Assembly: GCA_030655675.1 (NCBI GenBank)
Contig: JAUSPM010000152.1
Span: 1 to 24,262 of the forward strand
Direction of reading: 5' to 3'
Length of the DNA: 24,262 bases
DNA from: Methanosarcinaceae archaeon
Lineage (GTDB): Archaea > Halobacteriota > Methanosarcinia > Methanosarcinales > Methanosarcinaceae
Shown here: piece by piece, positions 15,154-21,844 of the stretch
Layout of the letters: each line of letters opens with the position of its first letter
How positions within the stretch are numbered: the first letter of the stretch is position 1
Program-made: the position numbers and the translations under genes
Notes under the pieces: generated by a model
Told to the model about the DNA's origin: nothing
The model's input: the letters and a program-made list of their open reading frames with translations, nothing else
The model's database searches: none

Positions 15154-15211
15154 AGTCAAACGTTGCGATGGCACATCCAACCGCAGCAGAGCTGCGGGGT
15201 ATAACGATTAA
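15154..15211 (+). repeat. Dispersed repeat family 2, copy 1
   Basis: AGTCAAACGTTGCGATGGCA followed by CATCCAACCGCAGCAGAGCT and GCGGGGTATAACGATTA. The reverse complement of 21612-21670 matches along its length (shared AGTCAAACGTTGCGA, CCAACCGCA, GTATAACGATTAA). This copy contains a perfect hairpin CCGCAGC-AGA-GCTGCGG at 15181-15197. It occupies the gap 15009-15340, where I see no gene. Confidence 0.75.
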
Positions 15212-15340
15212 GATAAATCCAATCAGTAATGGAGATCCAGAATTATTAAACTGCCATTATGAATACATTTTTATACCATATAATTCATAAGAATTTAATA
15301 CTGAAAAATTACTGTCAGATAATACTTATTCGGGGAATGT

Positions 15341-15688
15341 ATGGATACAATCAAAGCATCTCAAGAGACACATACTAAAGTTAGATTTACTTTTAAAAAA
15401 CCTGAAGCATATCAGACATATTATGCTAACGGCGCTTATGGGGCAATAAGTCCTCATGGTGATTTTGAATTCAATTTCTTTTATGAACATAAAGATATAC
15501 CTGAAGAAGAAGTGATGAACCTTGAAGACGGTAATCTTAAGTCTGAAGAGCAAACTTCTACAGAAATCATAATAACAAGAGATCTTAAAGTAGGTATAAT
15601 TATGACGACTGAACAGGCTGAATCTTTAAGTAAATGGCTAATCAAAACACTTGATGATTTTAGGGATAATCTAAAAAATGACGGTTGA
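15341..15688 (+). CDS. Unknown small protein, DUF3467-like
   Basis: Protein of 115 residues, acidic, without signal or membrane segment. The order of motifs (YANGAYGAISPHGDFEFNFF, then a variable acidic stretch, then VGIIMTTEQAESLSKWLI and a C-terminal helix) resembles the small DUF3467 family, in which a strand-rich half precedes an I/V-M-T-P-x-x-A-x-x-L helix. This is a weak, pattern-level resemblance. GGGGA lies about 5 nt before the ATG. The gene overlaps the next one by 11 nt, so the two are probably co-translated. The stretch 15341-16854 looks more AT-rich than its neighbours. Confidence 0.7.
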   Translation: MDTIKASQETHTKVRFTFKKPEAYQTYYANGAYGAISPHGDFEFNFFYEHKDIPEEEVMNLEDGNLKSEEQTSTEIIITRDLKVGIIMTTEQAESLSKWLIKTLDDFRDNLKNDG

Positions 15689-16229
15689 AACAATTTATCC
15701 AAAAACACTGCCTACTCAACATATCATCCCCACAAATGTCCCCTTCTGTTTACCAATAGAGAGTTCTACTTTTGATGAAAAAAATAGATATGTCAAAGGT
15801 ATTACTTCATCTGTAGGACATTCAGGAACACCCCAAGAAAAAGATGCCCTTTGGTATAATTCTCTTTATTCTGGGCATCATGGACTTCATCATCAAGTAG
15901 GAATTCCAGTAGATTTTAGTCGAAAATCATTGTATTCATGCTATGGAGTGTCCCATATAGTACCTGAAGTTGCAACAGTTTCTAAATTTCATGGACTTAC
16001 AGCCAGTGCTACTACTCTAAAACCCATTAAATCAGATGAATCTGAAGAGATAGTAATAGTTCCTCTAAGAGATTTGCCGCACGAAGAGGCCAAAAATGAA
16101 ATCTCTAAATATGTTCAGCTAGATGGAGGCAGAAAAGTTTACATCTCTGAGCTTGCTGAAAAGTTAAGGTTGGATATTGAACTTATTATGGACATTATGG
16201 AAGAACTTGAGAATGAAACACGAGAATGA
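15678..16229 (+). CDS. Unknown protein with a C-terminal helical domain
   Basis: Protein of 183 residues that I do not recognise. The first 120 residues are strand/loop-like with a His-rich patch (YSGHHGLHHQVG) and Tyr/Ser-rich segments; the last 60 are helical (VPLRDLPHEEAKNEISKY, then YISELAEKLRLDIELIMDIM) and look like a winged-helix or short dimerising domain. It begins inside the end of the DUF3467-like gene and is followed after 11 nt by another unknown gene, so the three form one operon. No signal peptide or membrane segment. Confidence 0.65.
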   Translation: MTVETIYPKTLPTQHIIPTNVPFCLPIESSTFDEKNRYVKGITSSVGHSGTPQEKDALWYNSLYSGHHGLHHQVGIPVDFSRKSLYSCYGVSHIVPEVATVSKFHGLTASATTLKPIKSDESEEIVIVPLRDLPHEEAKNEISKYVQLDGGRKVYISELAEKLRLDIELIMDIMEELENETRE

Positions 16230-16240
16230 TTTGATTAAAT

Positions 16241-16672
16241 ATGGATAAGTATAATTTTATTTATGGGTCTAAAGTATTAATTCAATGTCAAGCACAAATA
16301 AATATACATTCTTGGGATGGGGATGCTCAACCTGACTTTGTAAAATATTTGGTTTTACTAAAAAAAGATGCATCTTTTTTTACTTACTGGTGTAAACCAA
16401 GAAACGTTGTTAACTGCATGGTGATGAAACCGCCTGAAGAATATTTAGACGAGGACATTTTAAATCGAGTCGGTACAAAAGTCGATGATATGTTAACAGA
16501 TCCAAAACGTGTTTTCACGTGGTCTAAGGTTACAGCGCTCCCTCGTCATGTACCGCCTCGTGGTAGTGGACACGGAAAAATACAAATTATTCTTAATAAA
16601 TCAACTTTTTGTGCCAAAGATATGGGAATTGCCTTTGATCCAGAAAGCGATTCGTATTCTGTTTCCAGATGA
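16241..16672 (+). CDS. Unknown protein, third gene of the small cluster
   Basis: Protein of 143 residues, unrecognised. Visible features are aromatic and charged segments (INIHSWDGDAQPDFVKYLVL, FFTYWCKPRNVVNCMVMKPP), PRHVPPRGSGHGKIQIIL, and a short C-terminal DPESDSYSVSR. It has no membrane segment. It starts 11 nt after the previous stop without a ribosome-binding site and shares an ATGA overlap with the next open frame. AT-rich codon use matches the two upstream genes. Confidence 0.6.
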   Translation: MDKYNFIYGSKVLIQCQAQINIHSWDGDAQPDFVKYLVLLKKDASFFTYWCKPRNVVNCMVMKPPEEYLDEDILNRVGTKVDDMLTDPKRVFTWSKVTALPRHVPPRGSGHGKIQIILNKSTFCAKDMGIAFDPESDSYSVSR

Positions 16673-16854
16673 CATTTTCAATTATGTCGCCTGCCCCTAT
16701 CTTTGTTTCATTGCTAACCAGAGCAATGAATAAACTTTTTGAATCCTCATGCACCACCAATTGTTTACGCAACTACATTGATATGGGGTATAGTGATGAA
16801 ATTACACGCTTCGTTTTTAGAGGGCTTGTAATCGGCAACGACTTCTATCGTTAA
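16669..16854 (+). CDS. Possible small protein at the end of the unknown cluster
   Basis: Open frame of 61 codons starting in an ATGA overlap with the gene before it. A hydrophobic first part (MTFSIMSPAPIFVSLLTRAM) is followed by a polar half with two Cys (SSCTTNCLRNYIDMGYSD). It may be a real fourth gene or a remnant; only its coupling to the upstream gene supports it. The 130 nt beyond it, up to the DUF2193-like stop, hold nothing I can name. Confidence 0.3.
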   Translation: MTFSIMSPAPIFVSLLTRAMNKLFESSCTTNCLRNYIDMGYSDEITRFVFRGLVIGNDFYR

Positions 16855-16984
16855 CACAAAGCCGAATTTCAGGTTAAAGTTAAAATTAAAGTAAAATATA
16901 GAAATCCGCCACCCAAATCTAAAAAAGTAAAACAATGGGACATTTCCTAAAAATCCAAAGTCCCATCTGAAAGAGAATCTATTT

Positions 16985-18496
16985 CTACAGCACTGAATTC
17001 AAATTCGGTGACATGCAGTAATTACACTTGGCAGGCAGGGATCTGTTTGTAGCACAGTTCTTGCACATCTGCACAGGTGCCATTGGTACGTCAGGATTCA
17101 ACACTGTTGCATTCACCATGCCTACAATACTTGGAGGTTCAGGTGCCAGCAAACATGGCTGGTCTACGAATCGTAGCAGGGCAGTGGAGCGTACCGTAAT
17201 GCCTGTGTAGGGATACGTGTACCACTGGGGATTGTTCAGTTTGGAATTTAACCTGATAGCTGAGAGGTCTATTGGCACTCCTGATACCTTTCCGCCCAGA
17301 CCTCTGGGTTTAGGCGCATTGATCCTCTCGCCACGTGTCACAAAGTCCATCCAGTCATTGATATGCAACTCGCCAACCATGGGTCTGTCAAAGGGGTGGG
17401 TCATAACATAATTCTTGAACCGTTTCTGGAACAGGTCCTGGAACATATCGGCATTGAATCCGTCCCATGTAAGGATCTCTGACATTGCAGAAGCACTGGC
17501 ACCGGTAGCCACTGAAGCCACATCAAAGGGGTTTTTGATCTTCCCCATTGCCAGTGCAGTACCGAGCGTATCGTACACAGTATTGGATACCGATTCCAAA
17601 ATAGCCATGCACATATCATCCTTACAAATATGGAAATAAGAAGGACCGATATGGTGGCCTATATCACCCACATGGGTCGGCAGCATCACGATATTTGCAG
17701 GATGAACCCCTGCATCATAAGCTGCTTCGATAAATGGTGTGAACTTCTTCTCATACATATCGAAATACTTGAACCGATCATAAGAACTGTGTCCAAATGT
17801 CCCCATGAGTTTCAGCATCACCTTTGAAGGTTCTGTCCATATCCATTTCAAATAACGTTTCTCTTCCTCAATAGCAGTCTGCACATTGCGGCACCGCTGC
17901 AACACTCTTGTGTACCTGTCTCCGAACACATAGATACCATTTAATCCCCATGACTTGGCAGCCAGAATGGCTTGCTTGTATTTCTTGTCAATAGGTGTCC
18001 TGGCAACGATCTGTGCTATAACATTGAAAGTACTACCCGGCAGGGCTGCGAAATCTTTGGAAGATATAATGCCATAAAAACCGTTATGCACCCTTGTAGC
18101 CTCAATACCGATAATGTCGTCGGACTCCTCAATAGTCCTGGCAAACTCCTCAATAGCATCCCTGAAATCAGGGTCGAGCCTGTACATCACATCAAGAGTG
18201 ATAGGTGTCTGCTGCCATTCCAGGAATGCGCAGTCCATGGCAGTCACAGTCTTTGTCAGGGATGTAAGCACATCATAATGTATCAGCAATGACTGCTGGT
18301 ACAGGTCCATGGCTTCCTCTGACTGGTCAGGATGTCGCTGGAAATTCTTCACCACATCTACGAATGGGCGGGCATGCTCAAGTAAAAAATCATCATACCT
18401 GTGCTCTTTGATACACGACACCGATGCCTTCTGGGCAGCGATCGCATCGCCCACTACCTTCTCATCAAGGTTGAGCTGACTAACTTCTCCAGCCAT
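16985..18496 (-). CDS. DUF2193-like protein with C-terminal Cys4 zinc ribbon
   Basis: Soluble protein of 503 residues that resembles the DUF2193 family of methanogens and relatives, whose function is not known to me. It is mostly helical at first (EVSQLNLDEKVVGDAIAAQK), with distinctive segments GHSSYDRFKYFDMYEKKF, IVMLPTHVGDIGHHIGPSYF, SVATGASASAMSEILTWDGF and ELHINDWMDFVTRGERINAP. The chain ends with CKNC at about 478-481 and CNYC at 491-494, a compact zinc ribbon or Fe-S-type site. The ATG at 18496 is preferred over upstream ATGs (18511, 18514) because GGAGGTG lies 6 nt before it, inside the last codons of the AOR gene, leaving 1 nt between the genes. This coupling suggests joint function with the AOR. 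Confidence 0.7.
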   Translation of the reverse strand: MAGEVSQLNLDEKVVGDAIAAQKASVSCIKEHRYDDFLLEHARPFVDVVKNFQRHPDQSEEAMDLYQQSLLIHYDVLTSLTKTVTAMDCAFLEWQQTPITLDVMYRLDPDFRDAIEEFARTIEESDDIIGIEATRVHNGFYGIISSKDFAALPGSTFNVIAQIVARTPIDKKYKQAILAAKSWGLNGIYVFGDRYTRVLQRCRNVQTAIEEEKRYLKWIWTEPSKVMLKLMGTFGHSSYDRFKYFDMYEKKFTPFIEAAYDAGVHPANIVMLPTHVGDIGHHIGPSYFHICKDDMCMAILESVSNTVYDTLGTALAMGKIKNPFDVASVATGASASAMSEILTWDGFNADMFQDLFQKRFKNYVMTHPFDRPMVGELHINDWMDFVTRGERINAPKPRGLGGKVSGVPIDLSAIRLNSKLNNPQWYTYPYTGITVRSTALLRFVDQPCLLAPEPPSIVGMVNATVLNPDVPMAPVQMCKNCATNRSLPAKCNYCMSPNLNSVL

Positions 18497-18497
18497 A

Positions 18498-20282
18498 TTA
18501 TTCACCTCCATCAAGACCGTATTCTTTCAATCTCCATGCTTCCGGCACTCCTTCCTTTGACCATCCGCGAAGATCATAATATTCATTTAGCATTCCTTTA
18601 AGATTAACAGTCTGCCCTTTGGACGGGCCGGCTTTTACTCGCTCGTTCAATAACCTGTCGGGAAGGGTATCGTCTTCCTTTGAAAGACCTGCATTGAGGT
18701 TATACATTCGCTCAAGATTGTATATCCTTGCACCCACTTTCATCAGATCCGCAACATCGAACTCCATGCCTGTTGCTGCAGAATACATCTCAGCATAATT
18801 GTCAATTCCCAGTGAGAACTGGGTGAACCGGCACAATACAAGAGAATCCACAAAAGCACTGATGTCCTGGAAATCCATGGTCCATCTGGCCTTACCCTTG
18901 GTAGTGAATCTGTCCAGCAATTCCTTTGGTGTTCCCAGCACTTCGGGAGATACCATATAAGCTCTCAGGTGGCATCCGCCTCTGTTGGATGTGGCATATG
19001 CAAGACCCATACCCTTTGCCCCTCTGGGGTCATAGGCAGGCATCTCCATTCCTTTAACTGTCATAGATACTTCAGGTGCGCCATACTTTTCGCACAATAC
19101 TTTGGAACCTTTTGCCAGTTCCTCACCAAAGCCTTCTCCTTTACCCATCATGTGAACGGCTCGCAAAATGGCTTCACGATCGCCCCATTTTAATCCTTCA
19201 TTGATCTTACCCATCTCTTCCAGTTCCATTGCTGCTGCAATGGTAGCACCTGCTGAAATGGTATCAAGACCATACTCGTCACAAAGTGCCCCAGCCTCTG
19301 TAATAGTGGCGAAATCAGTATTATCCATGTCTGCCCCAAAAGACCACACGGTTTCAAATTCAGGTGATTTGAATTCCCTGCCATCTTCCAATTTGACCTT
19401 ATGTCCGCAAACGATCGGACAACCATAACATCCCTGGCGACCTGACATAAACTCATCTCTGATCCGCTCGCCGCTTGTGAGTTCTGCTTTTTCAAAAGGC
19501 CATTGTGATTCCTGGTAGTTCTTGACCGGATACATACCATTCATGTTGATAACATGAACAAGAACAGTCGTACCCCGGCTGGGAAGGCTCTCTCCTGTAA
19601 CAGCTTTCTCTTTCAAGAGCGCTGTGGCCTCAAACACTGCCCGGTCGAACCCATCATTCTGGATGTCGATCTTCTGTGAACCTGATGCCACAATTGCTTT
19701 GAGGTTCTTGGAACCCAGCACAGCACCAATGCCACCCCTGCCCAGTGCCCGCTTGGCATTTACCATAACACTTGAGATCAAAGACTGTTTTTCTCCGGCA
19801 GGTCCTATACACATTACCTTACCATCATGTTTTTTCCCCAAAATATCGTCAGTCTCGCTTGTGTTCTTTCCCCAGACCTCAGACGCATCAAAGAGTTCAA
19901 CAGTTTCATCAGATATTGACAGGTACACAGGCGCATCCGCCTTTCCCTGAATTATAAGAGCATCATACCCTGCCTTTTTCAGCCATGGTCCGAAATGACC
20001 GCCTGCATGGCAGTCTGTAAGGGTATTGGTAAGTGGAGATTTGAACGATGCACTGAACCGTCCCGATGTAGGGGCTTTTGTCCCTGTAAGGGGTCCGGTA
20101 GTGAATACGATCTTATTTTCAGCGCTTAGCGGGTCGGTCTTTGGGTCCACTTCATCAGAGATTATCTTTGCACCCAGGCCCCTGCCACCGATAAACATCC
20201 TTGCTGTTTGCTCGTCCAGCTTTTCATTTGTGATTTTACCTGTTGTCAGATCAACTCTCAAAATCTTATTCATATATGCCAT
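18498..20282 (-). CDS. Tungsten-type aldehyde:ferredoxin oxidoreductase
   Basis: AOR-family enzyme of 594 residues that oxidises aldehydes to acids (or the reverse) with ferredoxin, using a tungsten or molybdenum bis-pterin and one [4Fe-4S] cluster. N-terminal pterin-binding domain: RVDLTTGKIT, FIGGRGLGAKI, TGPLTGTKAPTSGRF, DCHAGGHFGPWLKKAGYD, RALGRGGIGAVLGSKNLKAI. Cluster ligands are present: C285, C288 and C292 (CYGCPIVC) and C484 (LVLCRFTQF). Between them lie EFETVWSFGADM and CDEYGLDTISAGA, typical of the family. Length is normal. GGAGG lies 7 nt before the ATG at 20282. Substrate cannot be deduced. The gene is followed with 1 nt spacing by the DUF2193-like gene. Confidence 0.93.
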   Translation of the reverse strand: MAYMNKILRVDLTTGKITNEKLDEQTARMFIGGRGLGAKIISDEVDPKTDPLSAENKIVFTTGPLTGTKAPTSGRFSASFKSPLTNTLTDCHAGGHFGPWLKKAGYDALIIQGKADAPVYLSISDETVELFDASEVWGKNTSETDDILGKKHDGKVMCIGPAGEKQSLISSVMVNAKRALGRGGIGAVLGSKNLKAIVASGSQKIDIQNDGFDRAVFEATALLKEKAVTGESLPSRGTTVLVHVINMNGMYPVKNYQESQWPFEKAELTSGERIRDEFMSGRQGCYGCPIVCGHKVKLEDGREFKSPEFETVWSFGADMDNTDFATITEAGALCDEYGLDTISAGATIAAAMELEEMGKINEGLKWGDREAILRAVHMMGKGEGFGEELAKGSKVLCEKYGAPEVSMTVKGMEMPAYDPRGAKGMGLAYATSNRGGCHLRAYMVSPEVLGTPKELLDRFTTKGKARWTMDFQDISAFVDSLVLCRFTQFSLGIDNYAEMYSAATGMEFDVADLMKVGARIYNLERMYNLNAGLSKEDDTLPDRLLNERVKAGPSKGQTVNLKGMLNEYYDLRGWSKEGVPEAWRLKEYGLDGGE

Positions 20283-20294
20283 ATCATTTCCTCC

Positions 20295-20390
20295 TTACCC
20301 CGTAGTAAGTATAGATTTATTACCTACAAGTTTGATAGCTGAACCGGCATCTTCATCTTCATTTTTAAAAATTCCTGCCAGAAATGCCAT
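20295..20390 (-). CDS. Candidate 31-residue leader ORF before the AOR gene
   Basis: The minus strand carries a 31-codon frame starting MAFLAGIFKNEDEDAG and ending ILTTG, whose TAA runs straight into the AOR ribosome-binding site (TAAGGAGG); the AOR ATG is 12 nt further on. A hydrophobic start and an acidic middle are visible. It has no clear ribosome-binding site of its own, and the open frame extends upstream without a better start. It could be a small coupled protein, a remnant of a degraded gene, or chance. Confidence 0.25.
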   Translation of the reverse strand: MAFLAGIFKNEDEDAGSAIKLVGNKSILTTG

Positions 20391-20456
20391 GAGTTTGGCA
20401 AGAGCAGTTCCAAGTAAGAGCCGGGGGAGTATTCAGGGATGAAAAGACATAACCTC

Positions 20457-20472
20457 CCGAAATACGTTTCGG
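20457..20472. promoter_or_regulatory. Small dyad upstream of the AOR gene
   Basis: CCGAAA-TACG-TTTCGG, exact 6-bp arms, about 180 nt before the AOR start in the gap between TBP and AOR. It might be an operator or an RNA hairpin. I saw no match to the known molybdenum/tungsten cofactor riboswitch layout. Confidence 0.25.
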
Positions 20473-20529
20473 AACTATCCGATTGCGGCTGGCAAATATG
20501 TGGCTTCAATTAAGGATAACATCGGCTTG

Positions 20530-21051
20530 TTATTCGATGTTCAATTTATTTTTTAACTTATCAAATGCAAATTGGGCATCATCCAGTGTTTTTGTACCCA
20601 CAATGTTGACCTTGCCGGTCCTGAAGATCATAAGGGTAGCATTGTATTCGGGTATTTTATAGACCAGTCCGACAAAACTTTCCGGGTGGTATTCCACGTT
20701 CTCAAATCCGAGTTCTGATGCCAGATGCATCAGGTTGAGGGAAGTGCCCAGATCCTGCGCAGCGACGATGTTTCGGATATTGATATTGATTGCTGTTTTG
20801 TGAATGTCAATCTTCTTCAATACATCCAAAAATACCAGTTGCCATTTCTCGATATCTTCAAAATGTTTTAAATTGCATACGACTGTGCCATTTTTTAAAA
20901 AAATAGATGTACACTTAGGATTCGGGATGCGATGTACTACACCATCGAACTTTTTTGGATTGTATGGTGCATTGAGTTTATTGGCAATGTCTGATAGGTC
21001 CAATGACATGCCAAGGTCAGTGGTGATTACCACATTTACGACATTTAACAT
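20530..21051 (-). CDS. tbp: TATA-box-binding protein, divergent paralogue type
   Basis: General transcription factor of 173 residues that would bind promoter TATA boxes together with TFB and recruit RNA polymerase. It has the two-fold TBP repeat: repeat 1 starts VNVVITTDLGMSLDLSDIAN and contains FDGVVHRIPNPKCTSIFLKN; repeat 2 starts IVAAQDLGTSLNLMHLASEL and contains SFVGLVYKIPEYNATLMIFR, then TGKVNIVGTKTLDDA. Phe residues at the positions that kink DNA (FDG/IF and SFVG/IF) are kept. Repeat 1 is degenerate where TBPs usually read SGKxVxTGAKS: here KNGTVVCNLKHFEDIEK. That suggests a specialised extra TBP instead of the housekeeping one. A CATAAAAATAC box about 30 nt upstream and no ribosome-binding site fit a leaderless mRNA. 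Confidence 0.85.
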   Translation of the reverse strand: MLNVVNVVITTDLGMSLDLSDIANKLNAPYNPKKFDGVVHRIPNPKCTSIFLKNGTVVCNLKHFEDIEKWQLVFLDVLKKIDIHKTAININIRNIVAAQDLGTSLNLMHLASELGFENVEYHPESFVGLVYKIPEYNATLMIFRTGKVNIVGTKTLDDAQFAFDKLKNKLNIE

Positions 21052-21142
21052 TCTGGATTGTAATTGTTAATCATTGTATTTTTATGTTGTTATTGAATTC
21101 AGAATGTATTCTAAAAATATTTGATTGAAAAAAAGTTAAAAA

Positions 21143-21242
21143 CGGGCCCGCCGCGATTCGAACGCGAGTCAATGGGTGTCTTCATAGCTGCAATGCAGTT
21201 ATTTCGAAGCCCATTAGGATGTCCTGGCTACCCTACGAGCCC
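21143..21242 (-). tRNA. tRNA-Arg(TCG) with a 26-nt intron
   Basis: On the minus strand the acceptor stem GGGCTCG/CGGGCCC (one T-G pair) is followed by TA, a D arm with loop AGCCAGGAC, and an anticodon stem ATGGG/CCCAT with loop CTTCGA|A giving anticodon TCG (21207-21205). A 4-nt variable loop and a T arm TCGCG-TTCGAAT-CGCGG complete it; discriminator G, no encoded CCA. Mature length would be 74 nt. The D stem is weak: G10-T25 wobble and a T13-T22 mismatch. Anticodon reading depends on the intron model below; reading the loop as CGA (Ser) is disfavoured because there is no long variable arm. Confidence 0.9.
21178..21203 (-). other. tRNA intron with canonical bulge-helix-bulge at position 37/38
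   Basis: The precursor folds with a 4-bp central helix CTTC/GAAG flanked by two 3-nt bulges, GAA on the 5' side and ACA on the 3' side. Cutting after the second base of each bulge (GA|A and AC|A) removes 26 nt and leaves a 7-nt loop CTTCGAA. The intron has its own stem-loop (CTGC-ATT-GCAG extended by ATA/TAT). This is the structure cut by archaeal tRNA splicing endonuclease. Confidence 0.9.
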
Positions 21243-21464
21243 GCAGGATACCTCTTGATAGAAATAAGATGTATTAAAGTTTTCTACGCAAAAGGGCGCA
21301 AAGGTGAGCCAGAGCAAGATATGTGTGGAACAGTGTATCAAGCATGCCATGGAACTCAGGATGCGATTTTGCTGAGTGGTGCGAGTTCTATTCAGGGATC
21401 ATGGATGAACTTGGCAGGGTGTAGTTTTTTTACGGTGTGATTTTCAGTTATGGAAAAAAATAAC
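21243..21464. other. Gene-free gap after the tRNA, possible gene remnant
   Basis: No recognisable gene. A short frame at 21323-21424 (+, GTG start, 33 residues, containing SGCDFAEWCEFYSG and MDELGRV) reads like the tail of a protein, but it is preceded by a stop and has no start signal. The whole gap 21243-21844 otherwise holds the CGCAGAG tandem repeat, repeat family 2 copy 2 and palindromic copy F. Confidence 0.2.
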
Positions 21465-21510
21465 CGCAGAGGGTGTTGAGGTCGCAGAGGGTGTTGAGGT
21501 CGCAGAGGGT
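21465..21510. repeat. 18-bp tandem repeat, 2.6 units, CGCAGAG word
   Basis: Unit CGCAGAGGGTGTTGAGGT occurs perfectly at 21465-21482 and 21483-21500, followed by CGCAGAGGGT. The preceding AAC makes AACCGCAGAG, which matches the arm ends of the inverted repeat at 1434-1503, so the two probably belong to one repeat family. Confidence 0.85.
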
Positions 21511-21611
21511 TGTGTTTTTAGTAATTTTCGCTCTTTAAAATTGCATTATATTTCGAATTCAAAAAATCGGGGTATGGTTTTGAATTCGTAATTGTAATGA
21601 AAAAAATAATT

Positions 21612-21670
21612 TTAATCGTTATACTCCCACAGATTTGTTGCGGTTGGGTGTGTCGTCGCAACGTTTGACT
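21612..21670 (-). repeat. Dispersed repeat family 2, copy 2 (inverted)
   Basis: Reverse complement of this stretch reads AGTCAAACGTTGCGACGACA, then CACCCAACCGCAACAAATCT and GTGGGAGTATAACGATTAA, matching copy 1 at 15154-15211 with scattered differences and a small insertion. The hairpin of copy 1 is degraded here (GCAACAAATCTGTG). Confidence 0.7.
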
Positions 21671-21719
21671 ATGATGATAAGTGACGAGTAATCAATAATC
21701 AACTATATTATCTGCATCT

Positions 21720-21767
21720 TATGGAAATATGCCGCCTGCGGCGGTTGCTACATTATTTTTAGTTTCA
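21720..21767 (+). repeat. Palindromic CCGCC-GGCGG element, copy F
   Basis: Core CCGCC-TGC-GGCGG at 21732-21744, preceded by TATGGAAATAT and followed by TTGCTACATTATTTTTAGTT, the same flanks as the reverse complement of copies D and E. It lies about 80 nt before the geranylgeranyl reductase start. Confidence 0.8.
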
Positions 21768-21844
21768 AAAAATACCTTTTAACACTTATCCAAGTAAACC
21801 AACATCAAAATCGTTTTGTACCATTACCACACAACATCTACACA

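Noticed and set aside
20324..20509. 61-codon minus-strand frame upstream of AOR
   Set aside because: Low-complexity start, no ribosome-binding site, no family resemblance; the other frame (20295-20390) fits the AOR start better and even that is weak.
20283..20529. Molybdenum/tungsten cofactor riboswitch before AOR
   Set aside because: Only a short hairpin is visible; I could not find the multi-stem layout of the known Moco motif, which is also not typical of archaea.
21323..21424. 33-codon plus-strand frame with a protein-like tail
   Set aside because: An in-frame stop lies just before it and there is no start signal; kept only as a possible remnant in the gap description.
21219..21440. 73-codon plus-strand frame starting inside the tRNA gene
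   Set aside because: Begins in the antisense of the tRNA and has no domain features.
21465..21510. The 18-bp tandem repeat as a CRISPR or origin iteron set
   Set aside because: Units are directly adjacent without spacers, only 2.6 copies, and there is no Cdc6/Orc gene or AT-rich unwinding element next to it.
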